Source of the DNA: JAVVPO01 sp036655715
GTDB lineage: Bacteria; Bacillota; Clostridia; Lachnospirales; Cellulosilyticaceae
DNA length: 64,000 nt
Direction: 5' to 3'
Assembly: GCA_036655715.1 (NCBI GenBank)
Contig: JAVVPO010000005.1
Span: 1-64,000, forward strand
The notes below the pieces were generated by a model that worked only from the letters and a program-made list of their open reading frames with translations, was not told the DNA's origin and ran no database searches. A program made the translations under genes and the position numbers. This document shows, in pieces, positions 1 to 10,154 of this stretch. Each line of letters starts with the position of its first letter. The first letter of the stretch is position 1.

Positions 1-3
1 TTA

Positions 4-1740
4 CTATTCTAAGTCAATAATAACCGTATTTCCAAACCAAAGCTTACCTAAAGCATTAAGTTCCCATTGGTGTACTTCATCTTTTACTTGAAGATTATTA
101 ACATAGTAGTAAATAGGTAAGATTGGATAATCATTCATAAGAATCTCTTCTGCTTTATATAAGTGATCCATACGTTCTTTACCTGTTGTATTTCTTGCTG
201 CTTTAAGCTCTGTATCAAACTCTGGGCTATTGTAACGTCCACTGTTTTGTGGATTAGGAGATTCAAAGATTTCAATCATGGTATTTGGATCTAGATAGTC
301 CCCAATCCAGCCATGACGTGCGATTGAATCGAATGTTCCTGTATTTCTTGTTTCTTGGAATACTGCCCACTCTTGATTATTAAGTTTCACATCAATTCCT
401 AAGTTTTGTTTCCACATTTCTTGAACAGCTTCTGCGATAACCTTGTGTGCATCCCCTGTGTTATAAAGAATTTCCATTGCTGGGAATCCAGCTCCATCTG
501 GGTAACCCGCTGCTGCAAGTGCTGCTTTTGCGCCTTCTACATCTGCAGTTACTGAAATACCATAGTCTCCAGCTGTTTCATTAAAATCTTTTTCATCTGC
601 ATCTAAGAATCCTGGAGGTGTAAATCCAGTTGCTGGTGTTTGGCCACCACGTGCTACTTGCTCTGCAATAACCGTACGATCAATGGCTAAGTTAAGTGCT
701 TTACGTACATTGACATCTTGCATCACTGGATTATTCATATTAAAGCAGTAGAAGTAAGTTCCGATATAAGGCATAGAATAGAATGTTTCATCTTCTATAA
801 TAAGCTTTGGAATCTCTGTTGTTGGTATTTTATCATTAACATCTACTTCATCAGCTTTGTAAGCTGCATAAGCAGTTGATTCTTCAACAATCATTCTACC
901 TGTAATTTTTTCTAGATAGATATTTTCTGCGTTCCAGTAATTTTCATTCTTAACAAGTATGAGTTGGTCACCCATTTTGTACTCTGCAAGTTTGAATGGT
1001 CCATTTGAAATCGCTTTATTAGGATCTTTTGCCCATGCACCTTCTGGGTCTACCATATCTTCACGCACTGGCATATAAGTTGCAAAGGCTGTAAGACGTA
1101 AGAAATATTCTGTAGGTCTTACAAGTGTTACTTCTAGCGTTTTCTCATCTATTGCTTTAACCCCTAATTCTTCTGGCTTTTTAGTACCGCCATATACAAT
1201 TTCCTCTGCATTAAGCACATTGCCTGAGGCAAATATGTAAGCATACTCTGATGCGAGTGTAGGGTCTACTGCACGTTTCCACGCATATTCAAAATCTCTA
1301 GCTACTACTGGTTTACCATCTGACCATTTAGCATCTCTTAATTTAAAGGTATAGACTAATCCATCTTCTGATATAGTCCACTCCTCCGCCATAGCAGGTA
1401 CTACTTCCCCGCCAACTTCTCTTACTAAACCTTCAAATGTATTATTGATAACATGCCCACCATCTACAGCTGAGTTAAGTTGTGGATCAAGTGTCAATGG
1501 ATCTGCCCCTATATTCCATACCACTTCTTGTTTTTCTGCTATCGCATAGCCATCTTCTGTCATTACCTTAGTTCCTTCTGCTGGCGCTTCTTCTACTTTT
1601 TCTCCTGTTTTTTCTTCTACTTTTTGTTCTTGCACTTCCCCATCTGTAGATGTTGGTGTACTAGATGCACATCCTGTAAAGGCCATAGTTGCAATGACTA
1701 CACTCGATATAAATATGGACAATTTTCTACTTATTTTCAT
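4..1740 (-). CDS. oppA: Oligopeptide ABC transporter, substrate-binding lipoprotein
   Basis: A 578-residue family 5 extracellular solute-binding protein, expected to capture peptides at the outer face of the membrane and hand them to OppBC. The N-terminus has a basic start, a hydrophobic stretch and a lipobox ending FTGC, which predicts lipidation at Cys24. A Thr/Glu/Lys-rich linker follows, then the family start motif with IGADPLTLDPQLN near residue 77. Length fits the OppA family. It is the last gene of oppBCDFA and lies 73 bp after oppF behind a hairpin. The start ATG is preceded by GAAGGG. Peptide specificity cannot be read from sequence; a role in signalling peptide uptake is equally possible. 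Confidence 0.93.
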   Translation of the reverse strand: MKISRKLSIFISSVVIATMAFTGCASSTPTSTDGEVQEQKVEEKTGEKVEEAPAEGTKVMTEDGYAIAEKQEVVWNIGADPLTLDPQLNSAVDGGHVINNTFEGLVREVGGEVVPAMAEEWTISEDGLVYTFKLRDAKWSDGKPVVARDFEYAWKRAVDPTLASEYAYIFASGNVLNAEEIVYGGTKKPEELGVKAIDEKTLEVTLVRPTEYFLRLTAFATYMPVREDMVDPEGAWAKDPNKAISNGPFKLAEYKMGDQLILVKNENYWNAENIYLEKITGRMIVEESTAYAAYKADEVDVNDKIPTTEIPKLIIEDETFYSMPYIGTYFYCFNMNNPVMQDVNVRKALNLAIDRTVIAEQVARGGQTPATGFTPPGFLDADEKDFNETAGDYGISVTADVEGAKAALAAAGYPDGAGFPAMEILYNTGDAHKVIAEAVQEMWKQNLGIDVKLNNQEWAVFQETRNTGTFDSIARHGWIGDYLDPNTMIEIFESPNPQNSGRYNSPEFDTELKAARNTTGKERMDHLYKAEEILMNDYPILPIYYYVNNLQVKDEVHQWELNALGKLWFGNTVIIDLE

Positions 1741-1776
1741 TCATTCCATTCCCTTCTGTTTATAAATTTATATAAA

Positions 1777-1802
1777 AACTATATGTTTTATAACATATAG
1801 TT
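1777..1802 (-). terminator. Intra-operon stem-loop between oppF and oppA
   Basis: Two perfect 11-nt arms (AACTATATGTT and its complement) flank a 4-nt loop. Read on the minus strand, the stem is followed by a T-rich stretch. It is AT-rich, so it may be a weak terminator or an mRNA-stabilising hairpin that sets the level of the oppA message relative to the membrane components. Confidence 0.55.
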
Positions 1803-1813
1803 ATTATCCCCAC

Positions 1814-2800
1814 TTATTTATCATAGAGATGACAAGCCACTTGGTGCGTTCCATCTATTGACATAAGTTTTGGTTCCTCTTCTTTGCACCTTTCCATACA
1901 ATAACTGCATCTGGTACGGAACCTACATCCTGATGGTGGATTAACTGGACTTGGCACATCTCCTTCTAATACTATTCTATTTCTTGTTTTAGATTTTTCT
2001 GGATCCGGTATAGGAATAGCCGATAATAATGCTTTGGTATAAGGATGAGTTGGATGTGTATAAATTTCGTTACTCTCTCCTATTTCCACTAATTGACCAA
2101 GATACATAACACCTATTCTATTAGATATATGTTTAACCATAGATAAATCATGAGCAATAAATAAATAAGCCATTTTTCTTTCTTCTTGAATCTCCTCAAG
2201 CATATTGACAACTTGTGCTTGTATGGATACATCTAGTGCAGATATAGGTTCATCACAAATAATAAACTCAGGATTCACCGCCAATGCCCTAGCTATTCCT
2301 ATACGCTGTCTTTGCCCACCTGAGAACTCATGTGGATACCTACTGGCATGGTCTTTCATTAACCCTACTCTTTCCAATAAGGAATAAATCCTCTCATCTC
2401 TTTCTTTGCCAGAAGCTATCTTATGTGTATCAATGGCTTCTCCTACAATATCTGAAATGGTCATTCTGCTATTAAGTGAAGCATAGGGATCTTGGAAGAT
2501 CATCTGCATCTTTTTGCGATATTCTCTCATTTGTTTTTCTGTATAATGAGTAATATCTACTCCGTTATAGCAAATCTGCCCTGCCGTTGGCTCATACAGT
2601 TTAAGAATAGTTCTACCTGTCGTACTCTTTCCACACCCTGATTCTCCAACTAAACCTAGAGTTTCCCCTTTTCGGATGCCAAAAGATACATTGTCTACTG
2701 CCTTTACATGGGTTTGTTTTTTTGTAAATAATCCTGTTGTTTTAGTAAAATATTTTTTGAGTTCTTTGACTTCTATAAGATAATCTGCTTTACTTTCCAT
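1814..2800 (-). CDS. oppF: Oligopeptide ABC transporter ATPase OppF
   Basis: A 328-residue ATPase that pairs with OppD to drive peptide import. Visible motifs are Walker A GESGCGKST (52-60), the signature FSGGQRQRIGIA, and Walker B FIICDEP. The C-terminal oligopeptide/dipeptide extension has a cysteine cluster (CRFRTRCSYCMERC followed by ACHL), a position known to bind an iron-sulfur cluster in related DppD proteins. Its ATG overlaps the stop of oppD by one base (TAATG), which implies translational coupling. A strong GGAGGAGGTG ribosome site precedes it. Confidence 0.95.
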   Translation of the reverse strand: MESKADYLIEVKELKKYFTKTTGLFTKKQTHVKAVDNVSFGIRKGETLGLVGESGCGKSTTGRTILKLYEPTAGQICYNGVDITHYTEKQMREYRKKMQMIFQDPYASLNSRMTISDIVGEAIDTHKIASGKERDERIYSLLERVGLMKDHASRYPHEFSGGQRQRIGIARALAVNPEFIICDEPISALDVSIQAQVVNMLEEIQEERKMAYLFIAHDLSMVKHISNRIGVMYLGQLVEIGESNEIYTHPTHPYTKALLSAIPIPDPEKSKTRNRIVLEGDVPSPVNPPSGCRFRTRCSYCMERCKEEEPKLMSIDGTHQVACHLYDK

Positions 2801-3816
2801 TATTTCACCTCCTCCTTTTTAAATCCCGCTACACTTGGTGCATCTGGATGAAGTAAATGACATCTTGATTTATGACCTGGCTTTACTTCATACAAAGGAG
2901 GTACTTCTTCTAAACACCTTTTCATAGCAAATTGACATCGTTTGCAGAAAGCACACCCCTTAGGTGGATGTAGCATATCCGGAGGAGAACCTGCTATTGG
3001 AATAAGTTTTTCCTTTACTAAATTATCTGGATTAGGTACTGACTTAAGGAGTCCTATCGTATAGGGGTTTTGGGGATTATAGAATATCTCCGCAATAGTT
3101 GCTTCTTCCATAATCATGCCACCATACATGACAATGACTCTATCGCAGATTTCTGCAATAACGCCTAAATCATGTGTAATAAAAATAATTGAAGTATTAA
3201 CTCTATCTTTTAAATTCTTAAGAATATCTAATATCTGAGCTTGAATAGTTACATCCAAAGCTGTTGTCGGTTCATCCGCTATCAGTAGCTCAGGATCACA
3301 AGCTAGTGCCATAGCAATAATAGCCCTTTGTCTCATTCCCCCTGAAAATTCATGCGGATAGTTATGTATACGCTGCTCTGGAGAAGGAATACCTACTAAC
3401 TCTAGCATTCTAATCGCAATTTCTACAGCTTGTTTATGTCCTACCTTTTTATGTCTGCGAATAACCTCTGTCATCTGATTACCTATGGTATAAACAGGAT
3501 TAAGCGCAGTCATAGGATCTTGAAAAATCATAGACATTTCATTGCCTTGTATCTTCTGCATCTCCTTTGGAGATTTTTTAAGCAAGTCTTCTCCTTTAAA
3601 TATTACCTCACCACTTTTTGTTTTCCCGGGATGTGTCAGTAGCCTCATAACAGACATAAATGTAACACTTTTACCACTTCCTGATTCCCCTACTATACCT
3701 ATTACTTCACCTTTGTATAAATCAACGGATACATCTCTTACTGCCTTCACTTCACCTAAATGTGTATAAAAAGATGTCTCAAGCCCTCTAACTTCTAATA
3801 TTTTTTCTTTTTCCAT
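2800..3816 (-). CDS. oppD: Oligopeptide ABC transporter ATPase OppD
   Basis: A 338-residue nucleotide-binding subunit, partner of OppF. Walker A GESGSGKS is at 43-50, the signature FSGGMRQRAIIA lies mid-protein, and Walker B is LLIADEPTTALDV. The C-terminal extension again has four cysteines (CAFCKRC, then a Cys before CHL), typical of the oligo_HPY domain. It lies 11 bp downstream of oppC and overlaps oppF by one base. The start is backed by AGGGGG seven bases upstream. Confidence 0.95.
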   Translation of the reverse strand: MEKEKILEVRGLETSFYTHLGEVKAVRDVSVDLYKGEVIGIVGESGSGKSVTFMSVMRLLTHPGKTKSGEVIFKGEDLLKKSPKEMQKIQGNEMSMIFQDPMTALNPVYTIGNQMTEVIRRHKKVGHKQAVEIAIRMLELVGIPSPEQRIHNYPHEFSGGMRQRAIIAMALACDPELLIADEPTTALDVTIQAQILDILKNLKDRVNTSIIFITHDLGVIAEICDRVIVMYGGMIMEEATIAEIFYNPQNPYTIGLLKSVPNPDNLVKEKLIPIAGSPPDMLHPPKGCAFCKRCQFAMKRCLEEVPPLYEVKPGHKSRCHLLHPDAPSVAGFKKEEVK

Positions 3817-3827
3817 CTTTCGTCCCC

Positions 3828-5054
3828 CTATTTACGTAGCCTTGGATCTAATGCATCTCTTAAGCCATCTCCTAAAAAGTTGAAAGCAAACATAGTAATA
3901 GCGATAGCTATAGATGGCACTATAAGTTGATAAGGATAAGAACGAATACCTCCTAATGCATCATTTGCAAGTGTTCCCCAAGAAGCTTGTGGCGCTGATA
4001 CCCCAAGTCCAATAAAGCTTAGGAATGACTCCGTAAAGATAGCACTTGGTATACTCATTGTTAAGGTAACAATAATAGGCCCTATAGCATTGGGTAATAA
4101 ATGTTTGATAATTATTCTTGCTTTAGATACGCCTAACGCTCTAGCTGCTAATATAAATTCTTGTTCTTTTAGGCTAAGCACCTGCCCTCTAACTAATCTT
4201 GCCATACTGACCCAATATACCAATCCTATCGTTAGAATAATAGTCTTAATCCCAGGTTCTATCAGTACCATCATTAGGATAACAATAAGCAATAAAGGTA
4301 TGGAGTTAATCAAATCGACAATACGCATCATGATGTTATCTACCTTGCCACCTTCATATCCTGATATGCCCCCATAGAGCACGCCAACAATCAGATTAAC
4401 CATAGAAGCAACCAATCCTACTGTTAGTGAAATTCTTGCCCCAAACAACACCCTTATCCATACATCTCTACCTAGATGATCTGTTCCTAATCTATTTGTT
4501 TTATTAAACACTTTAATAGTGTTTGTTAAATCTATTTCTTTACCCTCTACTAGCAGCTTATATTTTGCTTGCTCTGCTGGCGCTTGTGATGCTTCACTTA
4601 CAACTGCCTTCTTACTTTTCTTAGTTTTTTTCTTTGTTGTTCCATAATCTAGCTTAACTTCTTTACCATTTACATCATAAATCTTATAACGCTCAACTGT
4701 ATTATCTTGTTTTAACTCAGGTACCCCAATTACTTCACCTTTAGCCGTTACCTGTACTAACTTATATTCTTGATGCACAAACACATAATCCTCATCACTA
4801 ATCTGAACTAATTCCAGCCTTGGTGGTAAATTAGATAATGCGAGATTCTGATCTGAGTATTTTGTATCAGATATCATAGGTCCAACCACTGCTAGTAAGG
4901 TTAATATAATAATCATAACAAGACCTATCATAGCTAGTACATTCTCTCTTAATCTACGCCATACATCTTGCCAGTAAGTGAGGCTTTTTCTTTCTTTTTC
5001 TATTTTTTCTGCCTCAATTAAATTAATGGGTTCCCACTGCGTGTTCTCTTTCAT
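3828..5054 (-). CDS. oppC: Oligopeptide ABC transporter permease OppC (extended)
   Basis: A membrane permease of 408 residues; family members are usually near 300. One membrane helix (about 38-61) is followed by roughly 130 extra residues with the Lys-rich run KKKTKKSKK and an Ala/Pro/Gln stretch. The conserved LGTDHLGRDVW block and the remaining five helices come after it. The EAA loop that contacts the ATPases is ARALGVSKARIIIKHLLPN. The insert lies between the first helix and the conserved core, so by family topology it should be extracytoplasmic. AGGAGGTG precedes the start. It lies 11 bp after oppB. Confidence 0.93.
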   Translation of the reverse strand: MKENTQWEPINLIEAEKIEKERKSLTYWQDVWRRLRENVLAMIGLVMIIILTLLAVVGPMISDTKYSDQNLALSNLPPRLELVQISDEDYVFVHQEYKLVQVTAKGEVIGVPELKQDNTVERYKIYDVNGKEVKLDYGTTKKKTKKSKKAVVSEASQAPAEQAKYKLLVEGKEIDLTNTIKVFNKTNRLGTDHLGRDVWIRVLFGARISLTVGLVASMVNLIVGVLYGGISGYEGGKVDNIMMRIVDLINSIPLLLIVILMMVLIEPGIKTIILTIGLVYWVSMARLVRGQVLSLKEQEFILAARALGVSKARIIIKHLLPNAIGPIIVTLTMSIPSAIFTESFLSFIGLGVSAPQASWGTLANDALGGIRSYPYQLIVPSIAIAITMFAFNFLGDGLRDALDPRLRK

Positions 5055-5065
5055 CTAATCACCTC

Positions 5066-5986
5066 CTAATCACCAAGTTTAATTCTAGGATCTATCACTG
5101 CATAAGCAATATCTACTAGAAATACCATTACTACATAGAGTGCTGCAAAGAATAATGTAATACTCATAATCACCGTATAATCCCGGTTCGTAATACTTTC
5201 TACAAAGTATTTACCTAGCCCTGGAATCGCAAATATTTTTTCTACTACGAAAGATCCTGTTAAAATAGATGCAATCATAGGCCCTACATAAGTTACAACA
5301 GGAATAAGTGCATTCTTTAGAGCATGTTTCCCAATGACACTTCTGTTACTTAGTCCATTTGCCTTTGCTGTTCTAATATAATCTTGCCTTAAAACCTCTA
5401 ACATACTAGACCTCATCAGCCTTGTAACAAAAGCTATAGAAAAACCACCAAGGGCAATAACAGGTCCTATATAAGACTTCCACTCATTAAGTCCTCCTGC
5501 TGGTATCCACCTTAGCTTCTCTCCAAATATATACATAATAAATGTTCCTACCACAAAACTTGGTACCGCAATACCTACAGTGGCTATGACCATAACCAGA
5601 TGGTCCGTCAGCGTATTTTGTTTAAGTGCCGATATAATGCCTATTGGTATCCCCAATATTAAGATAACAAAAACAGCTACCACTCCAACCTTTGCTGAGA
5701 CAGGAAAGGATTGTGCTATAATGTCATTGACCTTTACCCCTTTATGTTTAATGGATATTCCCATATCCCCTTGTGCCAAATTCGAAAAATAAGTTATATA
5801 CTGTTTCCATAAAGGTTGATCAAGTCCATACTTCTCCATAAGAGCTGCTTCTATCTCCGGTGGCAACTGTCTCTCACTAGTGAACGGCCCTCCTGGAATG
5901 GAATTCATTAACACAAATGTAAGCGTTCCTATTAAAAATAATGTAATAATAGTTGAAACAAATCTCTTTACAATATATCGTGCCAT
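5066..5986 (-). CDS. oppB: Oligopeptide ABC transporter permease OppB
   Basis: A 306-residue permease, first gene of oppBCDFA. It has the usual N-terminal helix, the GGPF...LP segment and the EAA loop AKANGLSNRSVIGKHALKNA before the last helices. Length is normal for OppB/DppB. It forms the translocation channel with OppC. The ATG is preceded by AAGAAGGGAG, and a promoter candidate lies about 60 bp upstream. Confidence 0.95.
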   Translation of the reverse strand: MARYIVKRFVSTIITLFLIGTLTFVLMNSIPGGPFTSERQLPPEIEAALMEKYGLDQPLWKQYITYFSNLAQGDMGISIKHKGVKVNDIIAQSFPVSAKVGVVAVFVILILGIPIGIISALKQNTLTDHLVMVIATVGIAVPSFVVGTFIMYIFGEKLRWIPAGGLNEWKSYIGPVIALGGFSIAFVTRLMRSSMLEVLRQDYIRTAKANGLSNRSVIGKHALKNALIPVVTYVGPMIASILTGSFVVEKIFAIPGLGKYFVESITNRDYTVIMSITLFFAALYVVMVFLVDIAYAVIDPRIKLGD

Positions 5987-6048
5987 TCCTTTGCTCCCTT
6001 CTTGCGTTTATTTTTACAATCGTTTATATATTGTTTTTATTTAATTGA

Positions 6049-6077
6049 TATATAATATACTTATTAGACTTTTGCAA
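6049..6077 (-). promoter_or_regulatory. Putative opp operon promoter
   Basis: On the minus strand TTGCAA (6072-6077), a 17-bp spacer and TATATA (6049-6054) form a sigma-A-like promoter about 60 bp before oppB and downstream of the addA terminator. AT-rich surroundings make chance matches likely, so confidence is moderate. Confidence 0.45.
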
Positions 6078-6165
6078 TATTTATGTTTATAAAATTCTTT
6101 TTTTATTTTATTTATTCTTATAACTTAATTTTTATTTTAATTTTAACACCTTATTTTAAACACAA

Positions 6166-6209
6166 AAAAGTACAATACTTCTTATGTTTACTAAGAATAT
6201 TGTACTTTT
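6166..6209 (-). terminator. Rho-independent terminator after addA
   Basis: A stem of about 18 bp with a single bulged C (arms around 6166-6184 and 6192-6209) is followed on the minus strand by TTTTTTGTGTTT. It separates the addB-ssb-addA transcript from opp. Confidence 0.8.
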
Positions 6210-6344
6210 ATTTTTAATTTTATTATAATATAAATATCTTTTATACTTTATTAAATTAATAATTTTTTAAATCAATAGATTTTTAAACCTATATATTCAT
6301 CATATTTTTTCTTATTTATTAATTTAGTTATACAATTTTTTTAC

Positions 6345-9300
6345 TTAATGGCACAAGGTTATCCACCTATCTATATTGTAAAGATAAATGACCTTTTCCT
6401 TAATAGGTTTATTGGTTATAAGGCTAATAGCTTGTGCATATAAATCCAGCTGAATCTCGTATCTATCTTTGATTTTCAAGATACTTTCTTCTATATTATT
6501 TAAATCTATATAGTCCGTCTTATAGTCTACAATTACAAAACCATCTTCTTCTATAAAACAAGCATCGACTACCCCTTGCACTAATATCTCCTCATCTTCT
6601 GGATAAGTATCATCTACTTCTGATGCCTGAGTAAGATAAACAAAGGCTTTTTCCTTCCACATATACTTAGCACTTCTCATACGTCCTGCCATTTCCGAAT
6701 TAGCCATACTTACCAATGTGTCTATATTGATAATCTCCAATACCTGCTCATCTATTTTACGACTACTTGCTAATTTGTAGAGTTCTTCTCTTACACCTTC
6801 TTTATCCTTTATTTGCAGATAATCAAGTTGCTCAAAAATTTTATGAATCATCGTTCCTCTAGCTGCACCTTGCACCCCTACTGCTGGTTGTCTAATAAAG
6901 CTTGGGACTGACTTTTCTTCAGCTTTTAATCCTTCACTTTTTATCCAATTTTCTTTTTTGTTTTTCTTAAGTTCTGATACGGATACCTTCGTTGGTAAAA
7001 TAGTTGATTCCCTGTGACTATAGCTAAAATTAAGTTTTTCAAATATTTCTTTTTTATGTCCACTATAATCTACTACAGCATCCCAGCTTTGTATCATACT
7101 TTTTTTATTTTCTAGTAACTCTAGCGCCTTACGATTAGATAGTGCAATCTCTGCACCTGTCCATTTTTTTAGTTTCCACCTAGAACTCGCTTCAAATAGA
7201 TACTCTGGTTTCTCATCTATTACCTGTCTTACCTCTTCAAATTCTTTGTGTGCAAAGAGACTGATGCCTATCCAGTTCAAATACGTTGCAGACTTCTTTA
7301 TCCCTAGTGGTAATACACCTTTAGCACTTCTAATACCATATTTACTCCAGTTATCTACTTGCTTTTCTAGATTTTTGACCGTCCCTGTGATGATTAACTT
7401 TTCTTTTGCCCTTGTTAAGGCTACATAGAGAATACGCATTTCTTCTGATAGATTTTCAGAAACTATTTTATTCTTAAGCACCACAAATGGAATTGTATCA
7501 TAAATGATTTCATCTTCATAATCTAGATGTCTCGGCCCGAAACCTAATTCACTATGGAACAATAGATTATTTTTGATATCTTGGTTATTAAATTTTTTAG
7601 ATGTTTCACTTAGGAATACAACAGGAAACTCTAGCCCTTTACTCTTATGAATACTCATAATCCTTACCAAATTTTCATTTGCACCAACAAGCTTTGCTTG
7701 CTCTAAATTCGCATTAGTCTGGCTCAACCTCTCTAGATACTGAATAAAGTTAAATAATCCCGTTTGGCTAGTGCTTTCAAATTCCTCAGCATATTTTTTC
7801 AGCATTCTTAAATTAGCCTTTTTCTTGGCACCTGCTGGCAGAACTCCTACATATCTATAGTAGCCTGTCTCTACAAACAACCTAGCCAAAAGCTCTTCTA
7901 TAGTAATGGTAGCTGCTATCTCTCTATATTTTCCTAAGAGATTATAGAAATACTTAATACTTTCTTTAGCTTCTTCTTTTTGTATATAACACTTTAATGC
8001 ACTATAGAAATCTCCATTTTCTTTTTCTTTTCTAATATGAACTAAATCATCTAAGCTCACGCCTACTATTGGTGAACGTAGTACTGTAATAAGCGGTATA
8101 TCCTGCATCGGGTTATCCACAATCTGTAATAAGCTAATCATAGTTTGGATTTCTAAAGCTTCGAAGAAACTACTATTCACTTCTGCATAAGCATCTATTC
8201 CTTTAGCAAGGAGTGCCTCTTCAAAAATACTTGCATTACTCTTAGCTCTTAGTAAGATTACAATATCCTTTGGATCTACCTTACGATAATCCCCTATCCC
8301 TTTATCGAAGACATGACTAGGATTCCCCTTACCTTGTAAGAGTTCATCAATAAGAGTTGCCACCATATTAGCTTCTAGTTCTATGCTCTTTAAATCTTCG
8401 CCTTCTTCTTCACTACCTTCATCCACTTCCTCTATCTTATCAGTTTCTAAGATATGAAGTTCTACACAGTCTGATAGACCTCCCTCTATGTCTGCACAGT
8501 CCCCATCTGCATAGAAATTACCAACTTTTAGTTTAGCATCTTCATCATAGACTAAATCCCCTACATCCTTACTCATAATCTGATCAAAAATATCATTAGT
8601 AGCCGCTAATATATTTTCACGACTTCTAAAGTTCTGAGAAAGATCTATACAGACATTTTTTGTCTCTCTATTTTCATGAATCTCTCCTTCTCTAATATAC
8701 TTATGCCATGTGTCGTACTTCTTGGCAAAAATAAGAGGATTAGCCAATCTGAAACGATAGATACTTTGCTTCATATCTCCAACCATAAATTTAGTTGGTC
8801 CATCTTCTTTGGCCGCAGCTACAGCTCCTAATATGGTTTCTTGTACCATATTACTATCTTGATACTCATCAATATAAACTTCCTTATAAAAGCTACTCAG
8901 TTCCTTAGCTGTTTCCGTATAACCTATTTGTCCATCTACTTCATCTCTTGTAATAAGCAATTTAAGACACATATGTTCTAGGTCATTATAGTCTACTAAT
9001 CCCCTTTCTCTTTTTTGCTCACCATATCTTGTATCAAACTCACCCACAAGCCCTACTAACCCTTTGATAACCTGTCCCACCAATGGGGTTTGTCTAAGCA
9101 GCGTAGGGTCTTGCATTGGCATTGTTGATGACTTTATCTCTCCAACTATCTTCTTAGCTATATCTCTGTAGCCTTTTACTCTGTCTTTAAGCCGTTCATC
9201 ACATTCTTGCTTTTTACCTGGTAATCTACCAAAACTAATCTGACTTAAGTTGTCAATAATCTCACTTAGTGGCCCATCTTCTACCCTTTCTATCTGAGAT

Positions 9301-10097
9301 AAATCTGCTAGAAGGATATCCTCATACAACGCTGGTCCCATAGGTTTCTTACACAGCTTAAGTGCTTCTTTATAAAGACTCCTTAGGTCCTGTAGTTGGA
9401 ATAAAATATCCTTTGCCAAGGCTTCTCCCCAAGGTGAGTCATCTAAACTTTCATAGTCTTCACACAACAAATTGGCTTTCTCTTCTAACCATTCATTGGG
9501 GAAAACAGTACTTTTGGAAAAAGTATGTACATCTAATATCATTTGAATAAGTGGCTCCATCCCTCTTACGCCACCATACGTATCGGCTAACTTCAAGAAC
9601 TCTTCATTATCCTCTTGTTCAAAGTATTCTTCTAACATCTCTTCTAAAATTTCAAGTTTCATAATCGTTAGTTCTGCATCGTTTCCTACTCTAATATTAG
9701 GATCTATTTCTAAGTTATTAAAATAAGCTTTGATTGTTTTTAAACAAAAGGAATGAATAGTTGAAATAGATGCCTTTGAAAGTAGTGATAATTGCCTTTC
9801 TAGATAACCCATTTGCTCTTTATCCAAAAGTGTAAGCTCCTCCTTGTTTTGAAGCTCTTCTATTCTCTCTGAAATCTTATCCCCTACACGTTCTTTCATC
9901 TCATTTGCCGCTGCACTTGTAAAGGTCACAATAAGGAATCTATCAATATCAATTCCTTCTTCTTCACTATTTCCTAATATACGATTAAATACCCTTTCAG
10001 TCAGAACCGCAGTCTTCCCTGATCCTGCTGCTGCTGAAACAAGAATGTTTGCATCTCTCTTATCTATCGCTGCTTGTTGCGCCATGGTCCATGCCAT
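6345..10097 (-). CDS. addA: ATP-dependent helicase/nuclease subunit A (AddA)
   Basis: A 1250-residue UvrD-type helicase fused to a PD-(D/E)XK nuclease. With AddB it resects double-strand breaks for RecA loading. The start shows the Q-motif WTMAQQAAI and Walker A AAAGSGKT (22-29). Later helicase motifs are VYIDEYQDSN, GDMKQSIYRFR, QNFRSR, MSIHKSKGLEFPVVF and LYVALTRAKE. The C-terminal nuclease has GTMIHKIFE, then VQGVVDACF and VDYKTD, which carry the metal-binding Asp and the catalytic Asp/Lys. Length fits the family. AGAGAGGTG precedes the start. It ends the addB-ssb-addA gene set. Confidence 0.97.
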   Translation of the reverse strand: MAWTMAQQAAIDKRDANILVSAAAGSGKTAVLTERVFNRILGNSEEEGIDIDRFLIVTFTSAAANEMKERVGDKISERIEELQNKEELTLLDKEQMGYLERQLSLLSKASISTIHSFCLKTIKAYFNNLEIDPNIRVGNDAELTIMKLEILEEMLEEYFEQEDNEEFLKLADTYGGVRGMEPLIQMILDVHTFSKSTVFPNEWLEEKANLLCEDYESLDDSPWGEALAKDILFQLQDLRSLYKEALKLCKKPMGPALYEDILLADLSQIERVEDGPLSEIIDNLSQISFGRLPGKKQECDERLKDRVKGYRDIAKKIVGEIKSSTMPMQDPTLLRQTPLVGQVIKGLVGLVGEFDTRYGEQKRERGLVDYNDLEHMCLKLLITRDEVDGQIGYTETAKELSSFYKEVYIDEYQDSNMVQETILGAVAAAKEDGPTKFMVGDMKQSIYRFRLANPLIFAKKYDTWHKYIREGEIHENRETKNVCIDLSQNFRSRENILAATNDIFDQIMSKDVGDLVYDEDAKLKVGNFYADGDCADIEGGLSDCVELHILETDKIEEVDEGSEEEGEDLKSIELEANMVATLIDELLQGKGNPSHVFDKGIGDYRKVDPKDIVILLRAKSNASIFEEALLAKGIDAYAEVNSSFFEALEIQTMISLLQIVDNPMQDIPLITVLRSPIVGVSLDDLVHIRKEKENGDFYSALKCYIQKEEAKESIKYFYNLLGKYREIAATITIEELLARLFVETGYYRYVGVLPAGAKKKANLRMLKKYAEEFESTSQTGLFNFIQYLERLSQTNANLEQAKLVGANENLVRIMSIHKSKGLEFPVVFLSETSKKFNNQDIKNNLLFHSELGFGPRHLDYEDEIIYDTIPFVVLKNKIVSENLSEEMRILYVALTRAKEKLIITGTVKNLEKQVDNWSKYGIRSAKGVLPLGIKKSATYLNWIGISLFAHKEFEEVRQVIDEKPEYLFEASSRWKLKKWTGAEIALSNRKALELLENKKSMIQSWDAVVDYSGHKKEIFEKLNFSYSHRESTILPTKVSVSELKKNKKENWIKSEGLKAEEKSVPSFIRQPAVGVQGAARGTMIHKIFEQLDYLQIKDKEGVREELYKLASSRKIDEQVLEIINIDTLVSMANSEMAGRMRSAKYMWKEKAFVYLTQASEVDDTYPEDEEILVQGVVDACFIEEDGFVIVDYKTDYIDLNNIEESILKIKDRYEIQLDLYAQAISLITNKPIKEKVIYLYNIDRWITLCH

Positions 10098-10154
10098 CGT
10101 GACACCTCTCTTTCTTCTATGTTTTATGTCATTTTCTCATAGTCTATACAAACG

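Larger units (their letters stand above)
5987..6344. other. Intergenic region between addA and oppB
   Basis: 358 bp of very AT-rich DNA. It holds the addA transcription terminator (6166-6209) and an opp promoter candidate (6049-6077). No credible reading frame or RNA gene is seen in the rest. Confidence 0.6.
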
